The notes under the pieces were generated by a model. It searched no databases and was not told the origin of the DNA. It saw only the letters and a program-made list of their open reading frames with translations. Shown here one piece after another: positions 10,942-22,709 of a stretch of DNA of 64,000 bases. Both the position numbers and the translations under genes were made by a program. Position 1 is the first letter of the stretch; each line of letters begins with the position of its first letter. Source of the stretch: Primula veris (Eukaryota > Streptophyta > Magnoliopsida > Ericales > Primulaceae); contig OY821748.1 of NCBI GenBank assembly GCA_963682055.1, positions 34,207,661-34,271,660 on the forward strand, in the 5' to 3' direction.

Positions 10942-13014
10942 ATGAGCAAAATGATCACCAATATAGAAGAAAATCGTCCCGAGGAAGTGGGAACAATCAC
11001 AAACCACAGCAACGAAGTAAGAATCAATCAAGACGAGTTGGAAGCACTCCTATCCATCCAACAAAGATACCAAGCATTCACGTCTAAGAACCAACCGTCC
11101 GCCTCCAACTTTCCAAACGAACAACAACAACCTCTAATGATCGACGGGATCATAGACGAGAATCTGTCAGACTCAGAGAAAAAGTGAGCTACATCCGCAG
11201 CAAGGCGGACAAGAAAACATCAAACAATAGCTCGACAGTTAGACAGTGCAGCACCCGTTACAAACGCTAGGCCAAACTCTAGGGCCCATCTACCAACGAT
11301 GTCGGCCAACTCAAGTTCCCACCGAGGAAGAACCATTCGATTCTGAACTAACAATGAAGACATCAGAGAGTTCCACTCCAAAGATAACCACGTCGAGGTA
11401 ACAAGGAAGACTTAGCAGCGACCGACTTATCCAACTACATTCTAATACGGAATGCCAGTTACCGACACACAAGAGCAAGCAGCTCGACAGCCAATATACC
11501 CTCCACGAATAATTACACCATCCATGGTGGAATTTCACCCGATAATGCAACCAATAGGAAATGCGGTGGTATTGTCCAGGACCGACGAGAGCTATCATGG
11601 TCAAATTCAAACCCAGCTGGCCGCCTGCATGTCAGCCATGGCAGGTACAGGGATCAAAATCCCAATAGGCCAAACAGTCGGCCCACAGAAAGAGATCCAA
11701 AGAAATGAGCAAGGGGAAGATTCTACTTATAGGGTAGCCATGGAGGTGGCAGGACCACATCAGGAGGCTAGAAGGCCCCAACAAGGGGAACTCCCCCCCA
11801 GAACGACCCAACCAATATCTGGGTTTCAGGGCACCCAAACCGGAGATCTCATCGGTCTAGTCCCAAACCAGGAAGGATACATCGAGAATAGGGTGGATGG
11901 AGTACAAGAATACTACCCCATGCACACAAATTATGACAGAGGGTACACCCTACAATATCAAACGCAAAATGAGGTATTCCAACAGGCATGGGACGTCTTC
12001 CAAGAAACGCCATGTACCGAGCAGATAACACGGAGCCGAAACCCGACGGGGTTTGTCATCCCAGAGTTCAAACTATATGACGGGAAAAGCTGCCCGATAG
12101 ACCACCTAAGACACTACAAAACAAGGATGGAATTATGGAGCGACGACTCCACCTTGATGTGCAAGTTTTTCAAGAATAGCTTGGGTCAAGAAGCCTCGAC
12201 TTGGTATCATAATCTACCAAGGGGATCCATATGGAGCTGGACTGAGCTGCTCAGAGCATACGCCACCCGGTATGACGCTCACAGGAATAAGAAAGTCACC
12301 ATCGAAACGCTACTAAAGATGGCATTATTACCCAGGAGAGGTTAAACGACTACTGTATTCACTTCATTGATGTGGCAAATCAAATCACTCAATACACCAG
12401 CAGCATAGCCATCCAAAATTTCATCAACTTCATTCCGAGCAGATACTGGCCAAGGAGGAAATTTTTTGGCAAAAGTTTCCCGACTACCGATGCACTTCTT
12501 GCCTACTGCACCCACCTGATGGACAAATATGAGGAAATGAGACCTCAACCGAACTCTACCCAGAAGAGAGTCGGTCAGAGAGACATAAGTGAAACGCAAG
12601 AAAGCCAAGGGAAATCAAAGTGAGGCAATCAAACCGGCCAAGAAAGACAATGTGTATAGAAGACCCGAGGATCAGAGAAATACAGAGTGCCATATAGAAG
12701 CTGACCGGAAACCTTGCCAACTCATGTACCAGGTACCAAATAGAACCCCCCCCCCCCCCCCCCCCCCCGCCCAGAACGCTTCCAAGAGAGAGAGCACATG
12801 GTGAACTTTGAACCGGTCCTACTCAGATATAATTTCAACTTGTATGTAGAAGACATTCTAAAAGACATCTGCAGACAAAACTGGTATTCAAGACCGGAAC
12901 CATTTGTATCTCCACCAAACCAAAGAGACTCCAAGCTCTACTGCGCCTATCACGAAGACCTCGGCCACCTCACCGAACACTGTAGGAACCTCCGGTGGAA
13001 AATCAACCTATGAG
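10942..13014 (+). pseudogene. gag: gag of the Tat-type element (frameshifted)
   Basis: Gag is spread over several frames. An 81-residue N-terminal ORF (10942-11187) comes first. A 297-residue ORF (11452-12345) follows and includes the Gag core (FKLYDGKSCPIDHLRHYKTR ... STWYHNLPRGSIWSW). A continuation in another frame (about 12350-12623) and a C-terminal part complete it. Near 12940-12990 the peptide YCAYHEDLGHLTEHC gives the CxxHxxxGHxxxxC pattern that replaces a classic CCHC knuckle in this lineage. At least two frameshifts break it (near 11187-11452 and 12340), and a 23-C run at 12746 disturbs a third spot. It would form the virus-like particle if intact. Confidence 0.8.
12746..12768 (+). 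repeat. 23-base C homopolymer inside gag
   Basis: An unbroken C run interrupts the proline-rich part of gag. Its exact length decides the reading frame downstream and is error-prone in sequencing. Confidence 0.85.
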
Positions 13015-13052
13015 GTGACGCTGATTATCTAAACAAGTTTATCAAGGACGGC

Positions 13053-13991
13053 ATGAACAAAGACAAGCAACCTGCCATTGAAGGACCAAAAGATAGAAGA
13101 GGAAAGACGATCAATGTCGTCCACCTGTCGCGACCCATAAACGCAGGAGGAGAGCGAGCCCAACAAAGACAACTGGCGCACTTTGGCCAGGTCGCCAGAG
13201 CATCTCAGGAATCCTCCTCCACCAAGAGACAATGCACACAACAAAGACACCCGCCAATCTCTTTCTCCGACCACGATGAAGAAGGGATCATATACCCCCA
13301 CAGCGACGAGATTAACCTTCGGGTGAAAATCGGAATCGACACGGTTAGCAGAGTCTTAATCGACCAAGGAGCATCGTGTGATATAATGTATAAGAAGCTC
13401 TTCGACAAGATGGAACTAAGTCTACAAGACTTACAACTGACCGACGTAACCTTGATAGGGTTTATCTCGGAAACAACAAAGCCACTTGGGAAGATAGTTC
13501 TCAATGTCACAACCGGAACCGTGTCGGTACCCGTAGAATTTCTAGTGGTCAATGACAAGTCGGGCCATAACGCAATTTTAGGCCGCCCATGGCTCCATGC
13601 CATGCACACCATACTGTCGACTTACCACTGGAAAGTCAAATACCTGAACGGTAAAGGTGGGATTGAAACGGCCCGGGGATGTCAAGAGGATTCAAGACGC
13701 TGTGAAGACATAACCACGACTTTGAAGAAGCAATTGGTCATCATGGAGCAACCATCCAGCAATAAAAAGTGGGTGGATAAAATTGCAATGGAAGAGAGGG
13801 TCGTCGAGGAGCAAGTAGGGGAAAAGCTAAGAAAGGTAAACATCCCGGGAATGGACGAAGATCATTATTTCCTACTGGGAGTGAACCTTCCCGAGGAAGA
13901 AGCAAGAGAATTGGAGAACTTCTTGATAGCCAATATCGACAAGTTCGCTTGGAGCCCTAGAGACATGTCCGGCCAGCATGCCATAAACTAA
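13053..13991 (+). pseudogene. Aspartic protease region of pol
   Basis: The open frame of 312 residues carries the retropepsin active site as VLIDQGASCDIMY (residues about 101-113). The D-Q-G form, rather than D-T-G, is common in the Tat lineage. The flap/second-strand block ILGRPWLHAMH is at about residues 176-186. The C-terminal 100 residues lead into RT (WSPRDMSG). The frame is lost at about 13983, where a one-base shift separates it from the RT frame (CHKLSVNSDYKPV). The piece itself is intact but cut off from the polyprotein. Confidence 0.85.
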
Positions 13992-14352
13992 GCGTGAACT
14001 CCGATTATAAGCCAGTAGCTCAGAAAAGCAGGAAAATATCAGTCGAGCATAGAGAGGCAATTATAGCGGAAGTTCGGAAATTACTAGAAGCGGGATCCAT
14101 AAGAGAGGTGATCTACCCTAGGTGGTTGTCCAAGCCAGTGGTGGTCCCTAAGAAAAATGGGAAGCTAAGAGTCTGTATAGACTTCACTAGTCTCAATAAG
14201 GCCTGCCTGAGGGATCCATTCCCACTACTGAGAATAGATCAACTAGTTGACGCAATGGCTGGGGGAAAGAGGATGGCCTTCCTAGATGCGTACTCGGGAT
14301 ACCATGAGATCCCGCTTGTTAAAGAGGATCAGGAGAAGACCTTGTTTATCTC
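13983..14352 (+). pseudogene. Reverse transcriptase, N-terminal half
   Basis: Contains the fingers region of a Ty3 RT: a KLLEAGSIREVIYPRWLSKP block, VPKKNGKLRVCIDFTSLNKA, and the first catalytic aspartate in MAFLDAYSGYHEI. The frame ends at TLFIS, where a solo LTR was inserted with target duplication ATCTC (14348-14352). The missing half continues exactly at 15594. Confidence 0.9.
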
Positions 14353-15593
14353 TGTTGAAAACACTTTTTATTTTGCAGTAGAAAACTAGCCTTGGATCCT
14401 GATTATAGTGTATATGGATTTAATAAAAACAAAATAGAAATATCTCACGGACAGAGGTAGATCACACTTGATCTTCTATTGTATTCCTATTATACTTCTT
14501 GTTCTTAGAGAGGTGCACTCTCAAAACTATTAGGAAACCTAATTATGAATGTTGTTTTTTTTTTCCTTAACATATGAACAGTATATATAGTGCACAAGAA
14601 GGAAAAGACTTCTACCCCACCTAGAACTCTAACCCTACTTAGATTAGTACTTAATTAATAAATATTATATAATCTTATTAACAAGATTAATATAATATTA
14701 TCTTATTAATACTTTACCAATCTTAGGATATTCTATCGGTAAATTATATTCATTTCCACTAGAGAATATAATTGTACTCTAATTACTTCTCAAATAATAT
14801 TTGAGAGCACATTATTAAATAATTAATTTTCTCCTCATATTAGGATCACAGATATCCACCAAGTAAATAAATTACTGAGAATTATTTTACTCGGCATATT
14901 ATTTCCTCGAACTTTCCACTTAACTTATTTGTATTGTCGGATATAAAATCCACTTGCAAGATTTGACACAAACAAAACTTATAAGGTTCTCGAAGGGATA
15001 CCATCAATCCTTGTTAAGGGACGTGAATTCCTTCGATTATAGACACACACCATATAGTTAATATTATTGCCCAACGTACGGGTTTGTTGACTACAAAAAA
15101 TCTCACCCATTGTAAATCAAAGCAGTATATATTATAAATATGTGTATCGAAAATAATCTAGAGATTAAGAGTATAAATAATCATAATAATTCCTTAGGTA
15201 TAATTATTTTATTCTGCTCAGTACCATAAAATAATACCAATTTGTCCTGCTCAATATACTCTAAGTATACTAGCACAAAGAGTCGGAACTCACCTGTTCC
15301 CTGTAGTCAAGACAGACCTACTAAAACTATGTGCTACAACTATAACGATGGTTGTCCACTCCATCTAAAGTTGTGAACGATAAAATATATTCTGTTAGAA
15401 CCAGTGATTTGATCTTCCGTGTGTAAGCCGTACTCTACTCACCAAATCACTTACTATACAGAATAAAGACACATGTACATATAAATAACATGTACAACAT
15501 TGCTCAAAACCATTCTCAAATAAATCATTCATTGTTAATAAATAAATACTAAAAACAACAATAAATCATGTCTTTTAGTATATCATTCTAACA
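14353..15593. mobile_element. Solo LTR (family 1) nested in RT
   Basis: A 1241-bp block begins TGTTGAAAAC and ends ATTCTAACA. It is bracketed by the perfect 5-bp duplication ATCTC (14348-14352 and 15594-15598). There is no internal retroelement coding sequence, so it is a solo LTR left by LTR-LTR recombination. The TGTT..AACA termini suit a Ty1/copia LTR, but the superfamily cannot be proved without an internal region. A diverged second copy lies at 28689-29949; shared strings include CAAGACAGACCTACTAAAAC and CTTCCGTGTGTAAGC. Confidence 0.9.
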
Positions 15594-16406
15594 ATCTCAC
15601 CACTGGGGAATTACTGCTACAATGTTATGCCGTTCGGGTTGCGCAACGCATGAGCTACCTACCAAAGAATGATAACAAACGTCTGTCAAAAGCATATTGG
15701 AAACACAATGGAGGTATACATAGATGATATGGTCATCAAGAGCGAAAAGGCGAAATCCCATTTGCAAGACATCAAAGACGTATTTCAAACCTTGGGAGAG
15801 CACAAGTTAAAACTCAACGCCACAAAGTGCACGTTCGGCATAAGCAAGGGTAAGTTCCTAGGGCACATGGTAAGACAAAGAGGAATCGAAGCAAATTCTG
15901 ACCAAATAACGGCTCTGAGGAACCTAGCTGCACCTAAAAGTAAAAAGCAAATACAGGAGCTCACGGGAATGATGGCCGCACTGAGCAGGTTCATCAGCCG
16001 ATCTGCGGATAAGGGACGCCCATTCTTTGAAATGCTCAGAAAGGGAAAAAAATTCGTACGGAACCCCGAATGCGAAGTTTCCTTCTACAACTTAAAAGAG
16101 TATTTAAGGACATTGCCCTTATTAGTCAAACCAAACAAAGGAGACTTATTGGCATGCTACTTAGCGGTGTCGGCAACAGCTGTGGGTGTGGTCATCTTAA
16201 GAGAGGAAGGTCGGGAGCAGTTCCCAATCTACTCTATGAGTAAAACCCTCATCGAAGCAGAAACAAGATATCTACCGTTGAAAAAACTATGCCTAGCATT
16301 GGTAGTAGCAATAAGAAAGTTGCCGCACTACTTCATTGCCCACCAAGTCCAAGTCTACACCAAATTCCACATCAAAGAATCTCTACGGAGAACCAACATA
16401 AGTTGA
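15594..16406 (+). pseudogene. Reverse transcriptase C-half and connecting RNase H
   Basis: Resumes in the interrupted frame with NYCYNVMPFGLRNA, an in-frame TGA where glycine is expected (about 15650), then ATYQRM. The catalytic box is YIDDMVIKS (about 15719). The thumb region KLNATKCTFG...FLGHMV follows. From about 16090 comes the degenerate native RNase H-like connection (LACYLAVSATAVGVV...PIYSMSKTL). All RT core motifs remain, apart from the stop. Confidence 0.88.
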
Positions 16407-16454
16407 CGGGTGTAATCTTGGGGGGTCGAGCTATCTCAATTCCACATCGAATTC

Positions 16455-17030
16455 GTGCCTAGACATGCGATAAAAGGACAAGTATTGGAAGATTTCATTG
16501 CAGAATTTACCGAGGGGCATGACAAACCAGCGGTAATGTCGCAACAATCACATTGGGAAATACACGTCGATGGGTCATCTACCAAAGATGGGTCAGAAGC
16601 TGGAATCGTCCTCAAATCTAGTGAGGGTGCAATAATTGAAAAAGGTATCAAACTGGGCTTCCGCACCACCAACAATGAGGCTGAATACGAAGCTATGATA
16701 AACGACATGATCATTGCATCGAAACTCGGATGTACCCACTTGACTGCTAGTTCAGACTCCATGCTGGTAGTTAATCAAGCCATCTGTGAATACCAAGCTA
16801 AAGACGACCGGATGATCCTTTACTAAGAACAGGTCCAGAGCATGATGGCAAAATTTGATAAATGCGAGTTAGTACGGATTAACCGCACTAAAAATGCCCA
16901 TGCCGATGCATTAGTCACCTTAGCCTCAACGCTAACACTAGTAAATACTCGGTCAATTACAGTGGAAACACTAGAAACACCGAGTATAACCAAAAGAGTT
17001 GATAGGAGCTGGGATGGATGGACGAAATGA
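16455..17030 (+). pseudogene. Second (aRNH-type) RNase H domain
   Basis: RNase H catalytic residues appear in order: D in IHVDGSS, E in NNEAEYEA, D in ASSDSML, D in KNAHADAL. This domain is separate from the connecting RNase H upstream, so the pol carries two. A dual RNase H is a known marker of Tat-lineage Ty3 elements. One stop (TAA at 16824) splits it into two ORFs, and the preceding connector has a frame change near 16406. Confidence 0.85.
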
Positions 17031-18187
17031 CCCAGTATTTGAGGAATGGAACGCTTCCAATAGACAAGATAAAAGCACTTAAGGTCACAAGGAAAGCTCC
17101 CAAGTTCTGGCTGTCCGATGAAGAAAAATTATACAAATCAAGTTACCGAGTACCACATTTTCTTTGTGTCCGCACGGAACACCAACAACAGATCTTAGAA
17201 GAGATTCATGAAGGAGCATGTGGAGCACACATAAAGGGAAGGTCACTAGCCAATAAAACAGTTACACAAGGATACTGGTGGCCATATATCAAAAGGGACG
17301 CCGATGTGTATGTCTAGAAATGCGACAAATATCAAAGATTTGCCAAAATATCTCGGCTCCTGGTTTCAATGATGACCCCGGTATCGGCACCATGGCCTTT
17401 CGCCCAGTGGGCAATTGACTTATTTGGAAAACTGCTAAAAGCACTGTGAAATATGGAGTACCTAATTGTAGCAGCGGACTATTTCACAAAGTGGGTAGAG
17501 GCTAAACCGCTCACACAAATCAAAATCCAGAACGTCAAGCAATTCATATGGGAGCACATCATAACCAGATTTGGAGTACCCTATGCCATCGTCGCAGATA
17601 ATGGAACCCAATTTAAAGACGCTAAGCTGCAACTTTGGTACGAAGAATTGGGCATTCGGAAGTTCTACTCAACACCAACATACCCACAGGGTAACGGTTA
17701 GGCTGAGGTATCAAATAGAACAATCCTCGACGGCATTAAGATAAGCTTGGAAAAAGCAAAAGGTAAATGGCCAGAAAGACTCCTCAATGTGCTATGGTCA
17801 TGCCGAACAACGCCAAAAGCCGGCACAAAGGAAACTCCATTCAGCCTAGCATACGGCATCAAGGCCGTCATACCAATAGAGGTTGGGATGCCCACACTTC
17901 GAACCACATTAGTCGAGCACGGAAAAAATGAAGAACGGATGATAGAAGAACTCGACATGCTGGATGAGAAACGTGAAATATCAGCCCTAACTCTAGCAAA
18001 GTACCAACATAGCATAAAACAAACCTACGACAAAAGGGTAAAAGGCCCCAAAGAATTTGAAATAGGCGAACTGGTACTACGACGAGTGACCGTATATACA
18101 AGAAACGAGATACACGGTAAACTCAGTCCCAACTGGGAAGCACATATGAAATCATCAAGAAAACAAGCCCGGTCTCGTACAAAATAA
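17018..18187 (+). pseudogene. Integrase of the Tat-type element
   Basis: Contains the zinc-binding HHCC region (IHEGACGAHIKGR ... KCDKYQ) and the catalytic core. The first aspartate is in FAQWAIDLF, the second in VADNGTQF, and the glutamate in AEVSNR, directly after an in-frame TAG (17699-17701) where NGQ is normal. A C-terminal domain follows (LAYGIKAVIPIEVGMPTLR ... GELVLRRV). Stops also lie near 17316 and 17447. All DDE residues are present, so inactivation is by nonsense rather than loss of the core. Confidence 0.88.
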
Positions 18188-18374
18188 AAAGTGTCCAATT
18201 CGAAAATAGTAGAGGTGAGAAAAATTCATGGACTGCAATCAATCTAAAAAAATACTACATGTAAAATAGACCAAGGCTACTGACAGGTAATGCTCTCGTG
18301 CTCATATTTCCCTTCTTTTGTAATCGTTCTAAGCAATAAAATTAGACCGTTATGAATTCCATTAAGAGCAAAAT

Positions 18375-19690
18375 CTCTACGACAAAGTCCTCAAATGAAC
18401 CGGAGGCAACAGGGTTAAAGTCCCAAACAAGTCCTCAACGAACCGAAGGCACGGAAAAAAAAAATGACAAAGTCATCCAACGAACCAGAGGAAACAAGGT
18501 TAAAGTTCCAAACAAGTCCTTCAATGAATCGAAGGCACGCAAAAAAAAAACGACAAAGTCCTCCAACGAACTGCAGGCAACAGGGTTAAAGTCTCAAACA
18601 AGTCCTTCAACAAATCGAAGGCACGCAAAAAAAAAACGACAAAGTCCTCCAATGAACCGAAGGCAACAGGGTTAAAGTCCCAAACAAGTCCTTCAACGAA
18701 CCGAAGGTACGCAAAAAAAAAGGACAAAGTCCTCCAAGGAACTGGAGGCAACAGGGTTAAAATCCCAAATAAGTCCTTCAACAAACCGAAGGCACGCAAA
18801 AAAAGAAAAACGACAAAATCCTCCAACGAGCCGGAGGCAACAGGGTTAAAGTCCCAAACAAGTCTTTCAACGAACCGAAGGCACGCAAAAAAAAAAAGAC
18901 AAAATCCTCCAACTAACCGGAGGCAACAGGGTTAAAGTCCCAAACAAGTCCTTCAACGAACCGAAGGCAAGCAAAAAAAAATAAAAGACAAAATCCTCCA
19001 ACGAACCGGAGGCAACATGGTTAAAGTCTCAAACAAGTCTTTCAACGAACCGAAGGCACGCAAAAAAAAAAAAACGACAACGTCCTCCAACGAACCGGAG
19101 GCAACAGGGTTAAAGTCCCAAACAAGTACTTCAACGAACCGAAGGCACGCAAAAAAAAACGACAAAGTCCTCCACCAAACCGGAGGCAACAGGGTTAAAG
19201 TACCAAACAAGTCCTTCAACGAAACGAAGGCACGCCAAAAAAAAAAAAAAAAACGACAAAGTCCTCCAACGAACCGGAGGTACCAGGGTTAAAGTCCCAA
19301 ACAAGTCCATCAACAAACCGAAGGCACGCAAAAAAATAAAAAAATAATGACAAAGTCCTCCAACGAACCGGAGGCAACTGGGTTAAAGTCTCAAACAAGT
19401 CCTTCAACGAACCGAAGGTATGCAAAAAAAAAACAACTACAACGTTCTCCAACGAACCGGAGGTAACAAGGTTAAAGTCCCAAACAAGTCCTTCAACAAA
19501 CCAAAGGCATGCAAAAAATAAAAAATAAACCACAAAGTCCTCCAACGAACCGGAGGCAACATGATTAAAGTCCCAAACAAGTCCTTCAACGAACCGAATG
19601 CATGCACAACATAGAGTCCTGCAACGAACCAGAGGCAATAGGGTTAAAGTCCCTAACAAAAAGTCCTTTGAACAAATGAAAGTCATTCAG
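18375..19690 (+). repeat. 88-bp minisatellite downstream of pol (about 15 units)
   Basis: About 15 tandem units average 88 bp, spaced by the block GGCAACAGGGTTAAAGTC. Each unit has two half-units, CTCCAACGAACCGGAG and CCTTCAACGAACCGAAGG. Both are short inverted repeats around the shared core AACGAACCG, so each unit could fold two small hairpins. A variable A-run (8-15 A) ends each unit. Variable tandem repeats in this part of Tat/Ogre elements are known. The array separates sense pol from the converging antisense genes. Confidence 0.95.
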
Positions 19691-19997
19691 GGTCAAAACA
19701 TTTCGACAGATTACTGTCATTAGGTTTAAAGTAACATTCGACGAACAAAAATGCTTTTATTACTTGTTCAATAAAACCTTCGACGAAATGAAGGCACTCG
19801 GGATTAAATCCGCTCAAATATATATCAGGACGAAACACATTACTGAGAAAACAAGAAATACAAGAAAGAATGTCTATTCATATCTAAGACAAAAATATAT
19901 AGTGCGAGCCCACGTTACGGAGGCAATAAGACAAGATTCAAGACAAATAATCAAACACAGCAAGGCCAATAAAACAAGCAAGGAAAAATAAAACGTC

Positions 19998-20426
19998 CTA
20001 ATTCGACGACGAACTGGCACACGACGAATAGGAGTGGACCTGACCAAGATCGAGCGCCTCATCATCAGTGGAGGTATCCTCATCAGTCTCCTCACCTTCT
20101 AATAACTCATGAGGAATGAGAGAATCAAAACTAGTGGTATGAGATCCCACAAGGCCAGTCACCGATAATCGAGTAGTAAACTCCGCTGTCTTGGCCCTAT
20201 TATGAAAATCAGTAGCAACAACTCGACAATCGTTATCAAGGGGTAATGATTGGACTTGGCCTAAGGATGCAGATGCATCATGCTGAGCACAAGAAGCGCG
20301 GAAATACTTCACTAAAGCATTAGCATGGGGCACCAACACTTTCAACTTATTAAGCCACTTGTCCTTCAACTGCCAATACCGATCTAAACGACGCTCCTGA
20401 ACCACAAAAACATACTCGGTATTCAC
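19998..20426 (-). CDS. Antisense ORF in Tat-type element, acidic C-terminus
   Basis: An ORF of 142 residues, convergent to pol. It has a basic, aromatic N-terminal half (RRLDRYWQLKDKWLNKL) and a serine/aspartate-rich C-terminus (EGEETDEDTSTDDEALDLG). It may be the last exon of the longer antisense gene starting near 23.25 kb. Sequence upstream of it (about 20500-20650) reads as further exon-like protein (ATLLHQTDSLALVNPG) after a possible acceptor CTTATAG, then hits a stop. I do not recognise a family. Similar accessory ORFs are known in Tat-lineage elements. Confidence 0.45.
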   Translation of the reverse strand: MNTEYVFVVQERRLDRYWQLKDKWLNKLKVLVPHANALVKYFRASCAQHDASASLGQVQSLPLDNDCRVVATDFHNRAKTAEFTTRLSVTGLVGSHTTSFDSLIPHELLEGEETDEDTSTDDEALDLGQVHSYSSCASSSSN

Positions 20427-20776
20427 GTAGTCCCTGAAAGAGGCCGACCGGACCTTTAATTTTTCCTTAAGACGGACTCATTCGGAATGAAGTTTATAAT
20501 TCTTCCCCATCAAGTCAACATAAAGGCACGTGGACGAGCTTCATTCACCGCACCAGACGAGAGCCCAACCCGGGTAGCACCACTAGGTCCCTGCCCAGGA
20601 TTAACAAGGGCCAGAGAATCAGTCTGATGCAACAAAGTAGCAGGTGCCTATAAGATAAAGAAAAATACATCAATAAAAGCCATAAAACCATTAAGTGAAA
20701 TCAGAAACATCGACATATATACAAGGTACATATCAAAAAAATTCAGTCAGAATACAAATCAGAATCCTAATATAAG

Positions 20777-21421
20777 TTAGTCGGACAGAGGAGCAATAGG
20801 GTCATCGGGAGACGCCGAGGTCACACAAGCATCGGCAAAATGAACCTCTCGCAACGACGTTATCTGTAACCCAAGATGCATCTTTACTTCATGGTCGATA
20901 TTACTCAAAATAACTGTTGTCTCATCAACACGAGCCATGGCACTAACCATGTGCTCTGCTCGGGTTGCACCACGGGTACCCTTCACATACTCATATTGTT
21001 CTAGCATCATAGTACGGGCCCAATAAGCCTTAACAAAGGAGAGCAGTAAATCAGCTTCATAAAAAACACCCTCCAACACCAAGTGCAAAGTAGTAACCCG
21101 GCCCCAAGCATCGTCGCGAGACCGACAAAGATCACTTAAAAGCTCCTTCGCCTTTCCCTTATTAGAAGTGTAATGGCCCGTCTTCCTACTAAATTCCTCA
21201 CCCAAATTGCGTAAACGAGTCGATAAATTGGAAATATGAATATTAAGGTCCTCGATCTCACGGCGAGTTAGGTTCAATGTATAAGAACGAGATGAACTGG
21301 GTCCCTCAGCCTTAACCTTATCACAAATAGTCTCATCACCTGACCTACAAATAGGTCGGGACAAGACCTCCTCGGCCAAAGGATTAACCGATACCTGACA
21401 TAATGCTACTACCTTCAACAT
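20777..21421 (-). CDS. Antisense ORF in Tat-type element (214 aa)
   Basis: Open for 214 residues. It is predicted mostly helical, with a region TRREIEDLNIHISNLSTRLR that looks like coiled coil. No enzyme motif is seen. A possible splice acceptor (TATGTCAG) lies inside its first codons at about 21377, and a possible donor (CTCAG|GTTAAC) lies at about 21583 at the end of the preceding ORF. So it is probably an internal exon of one antisense gene, and the apparent ATG may not be a start. Confidence 0.45.
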   Translation of the reverse strand: MLKVVALCQVSVNPLAEEVLSRPICRSGDETICDKVKAEGPSSSRSYTLNLTRREIEDLNIHISNLSTRLRNLGEEFSRKTGHYTSNKGKAKELLSDLCRSRDDAWGRVTTLHLVLEGVFYEADLLLSFVKAYWARTMMLEQYEYVKGTRGATRAEHMVSAMARVDETTVILSNIDHEVKMHLGLQITSLREVHFADACVTSASPDDPIAPLSD

Positions 21422-21562
21422 ACGAAAACGTGTAGAAAAACAACTAAGATAGAAGAACGAAAAGAAGAAGATACAATTAAAATAACGTGCAAACTTTACA
21501 AGAGATCAAAAGAAAACCCACAAGTCGAGCTTAAAACAAATCTAATTGCTCAGCAAAAGAAA

Positions 21563-22671
21563 TTACAAAACTTCAGGGGTTAACCTGAGGACGAGATCCT
21601 TGACCAGCAGACCCTGAGATAGAGCTCGGCCGAGGTGTAGAAGGAGCAGAGGGAGCAGGCAACAAAGGCCGCTCCAACACTTGAACACGGGCCCAATCCA
21701 TAGAGAAGGAGCGATGGTAGGCATAGGATAAACAAAAGTCGACCAGGCCGGATGTGATAGAGGAACCAGTGCAGTCCTCAAAGCCCGCATATGAGTATGA
21801 AAAGTGTGATAATTAGCAAGTTGGGCATTAACTACGTCTCGAGCCCTCTGTTCAGCCGCATGCTTGGCTTTAACCTTGACCACTCGCAAATTATGAGCCA
21901 CTTCTGCAACCTCCTTATCACCCTCCAACTTCACTATAACCTCTTCCAACACTTCCTTCTCCTCGACGAGCTTCTGCTTGTCTGCCTCTAATGCTGCATT
22001 TTGCTCCTTCAAAAGGTCAATCTCAGCATCATTTACAACCACAACAGACTCAAGTTGAGAAGCACCCTTAGTTTATTTAAGACTGATGACAAGGCGGTCC
22101 CGCATGTCAACGGAAGCAAGGAAAGCCTACAAACAAACCAATATTATAAGGAATATTCCAAAGTCACATGAAAAAGCAACAGATTATCAGACTTACACGA
22201 AGAAAAAGATCAGGGGTCTCTAGAGCAGCCTCCTTGCCAGAGCAACTAGCTAAATCCGCCATGTCCCTATGAGTAAGGGACCTAAGGGCGGAGCAAGCCA
22301 TGGCTGTAGAGCGGGCTTCCTTGAGTAGATTGCCACCACAATGGGCAATATAACGTTTCATCTGCTCAAGGTCCACACCCACTTCAGCAAAACCCTCGAC
22401 ACCATCAGTAGAGACTTCCAAGCCTTGGCGTTCATCACCCTCCTCGGTCTCAATCCCAGCCTTGCTCTCAGGCTCCACAGAATGCTCTTCCACCCGAAGA
22501 GGAGACACATAAGGGAGATCTAAAAGATCCTCGCCCATCTATTCATTATAATTCACATGAGCGTACATATTTTTATACTCCCCCTGAAACAAAAGAATGC
22601 CCATAGGCTGAGCAAGAGCAATGGTAACCAGTAAGCTAGGAGAACTATGATAGATACAGAGACCAAGAATA

Positions 22672-22709
<38 letters not shown>

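Noticed and set aside
10942..18187. Endogenous pararetrovirus (caulimovirid) origin for this gag-pol
   Set aside because: LTRs with a 5-bp target duplication, an integrase with DDE residues and Gag-PR-RT-RH-aRNH-INT order show a Ty3 retrotransposon.
18375..19690. CRISPR-like regular direct repeats
   Set aside because: The units are contiguous, with no unique spacers. They lie inside a plant retrotransposon and vary as a minisatellite does.
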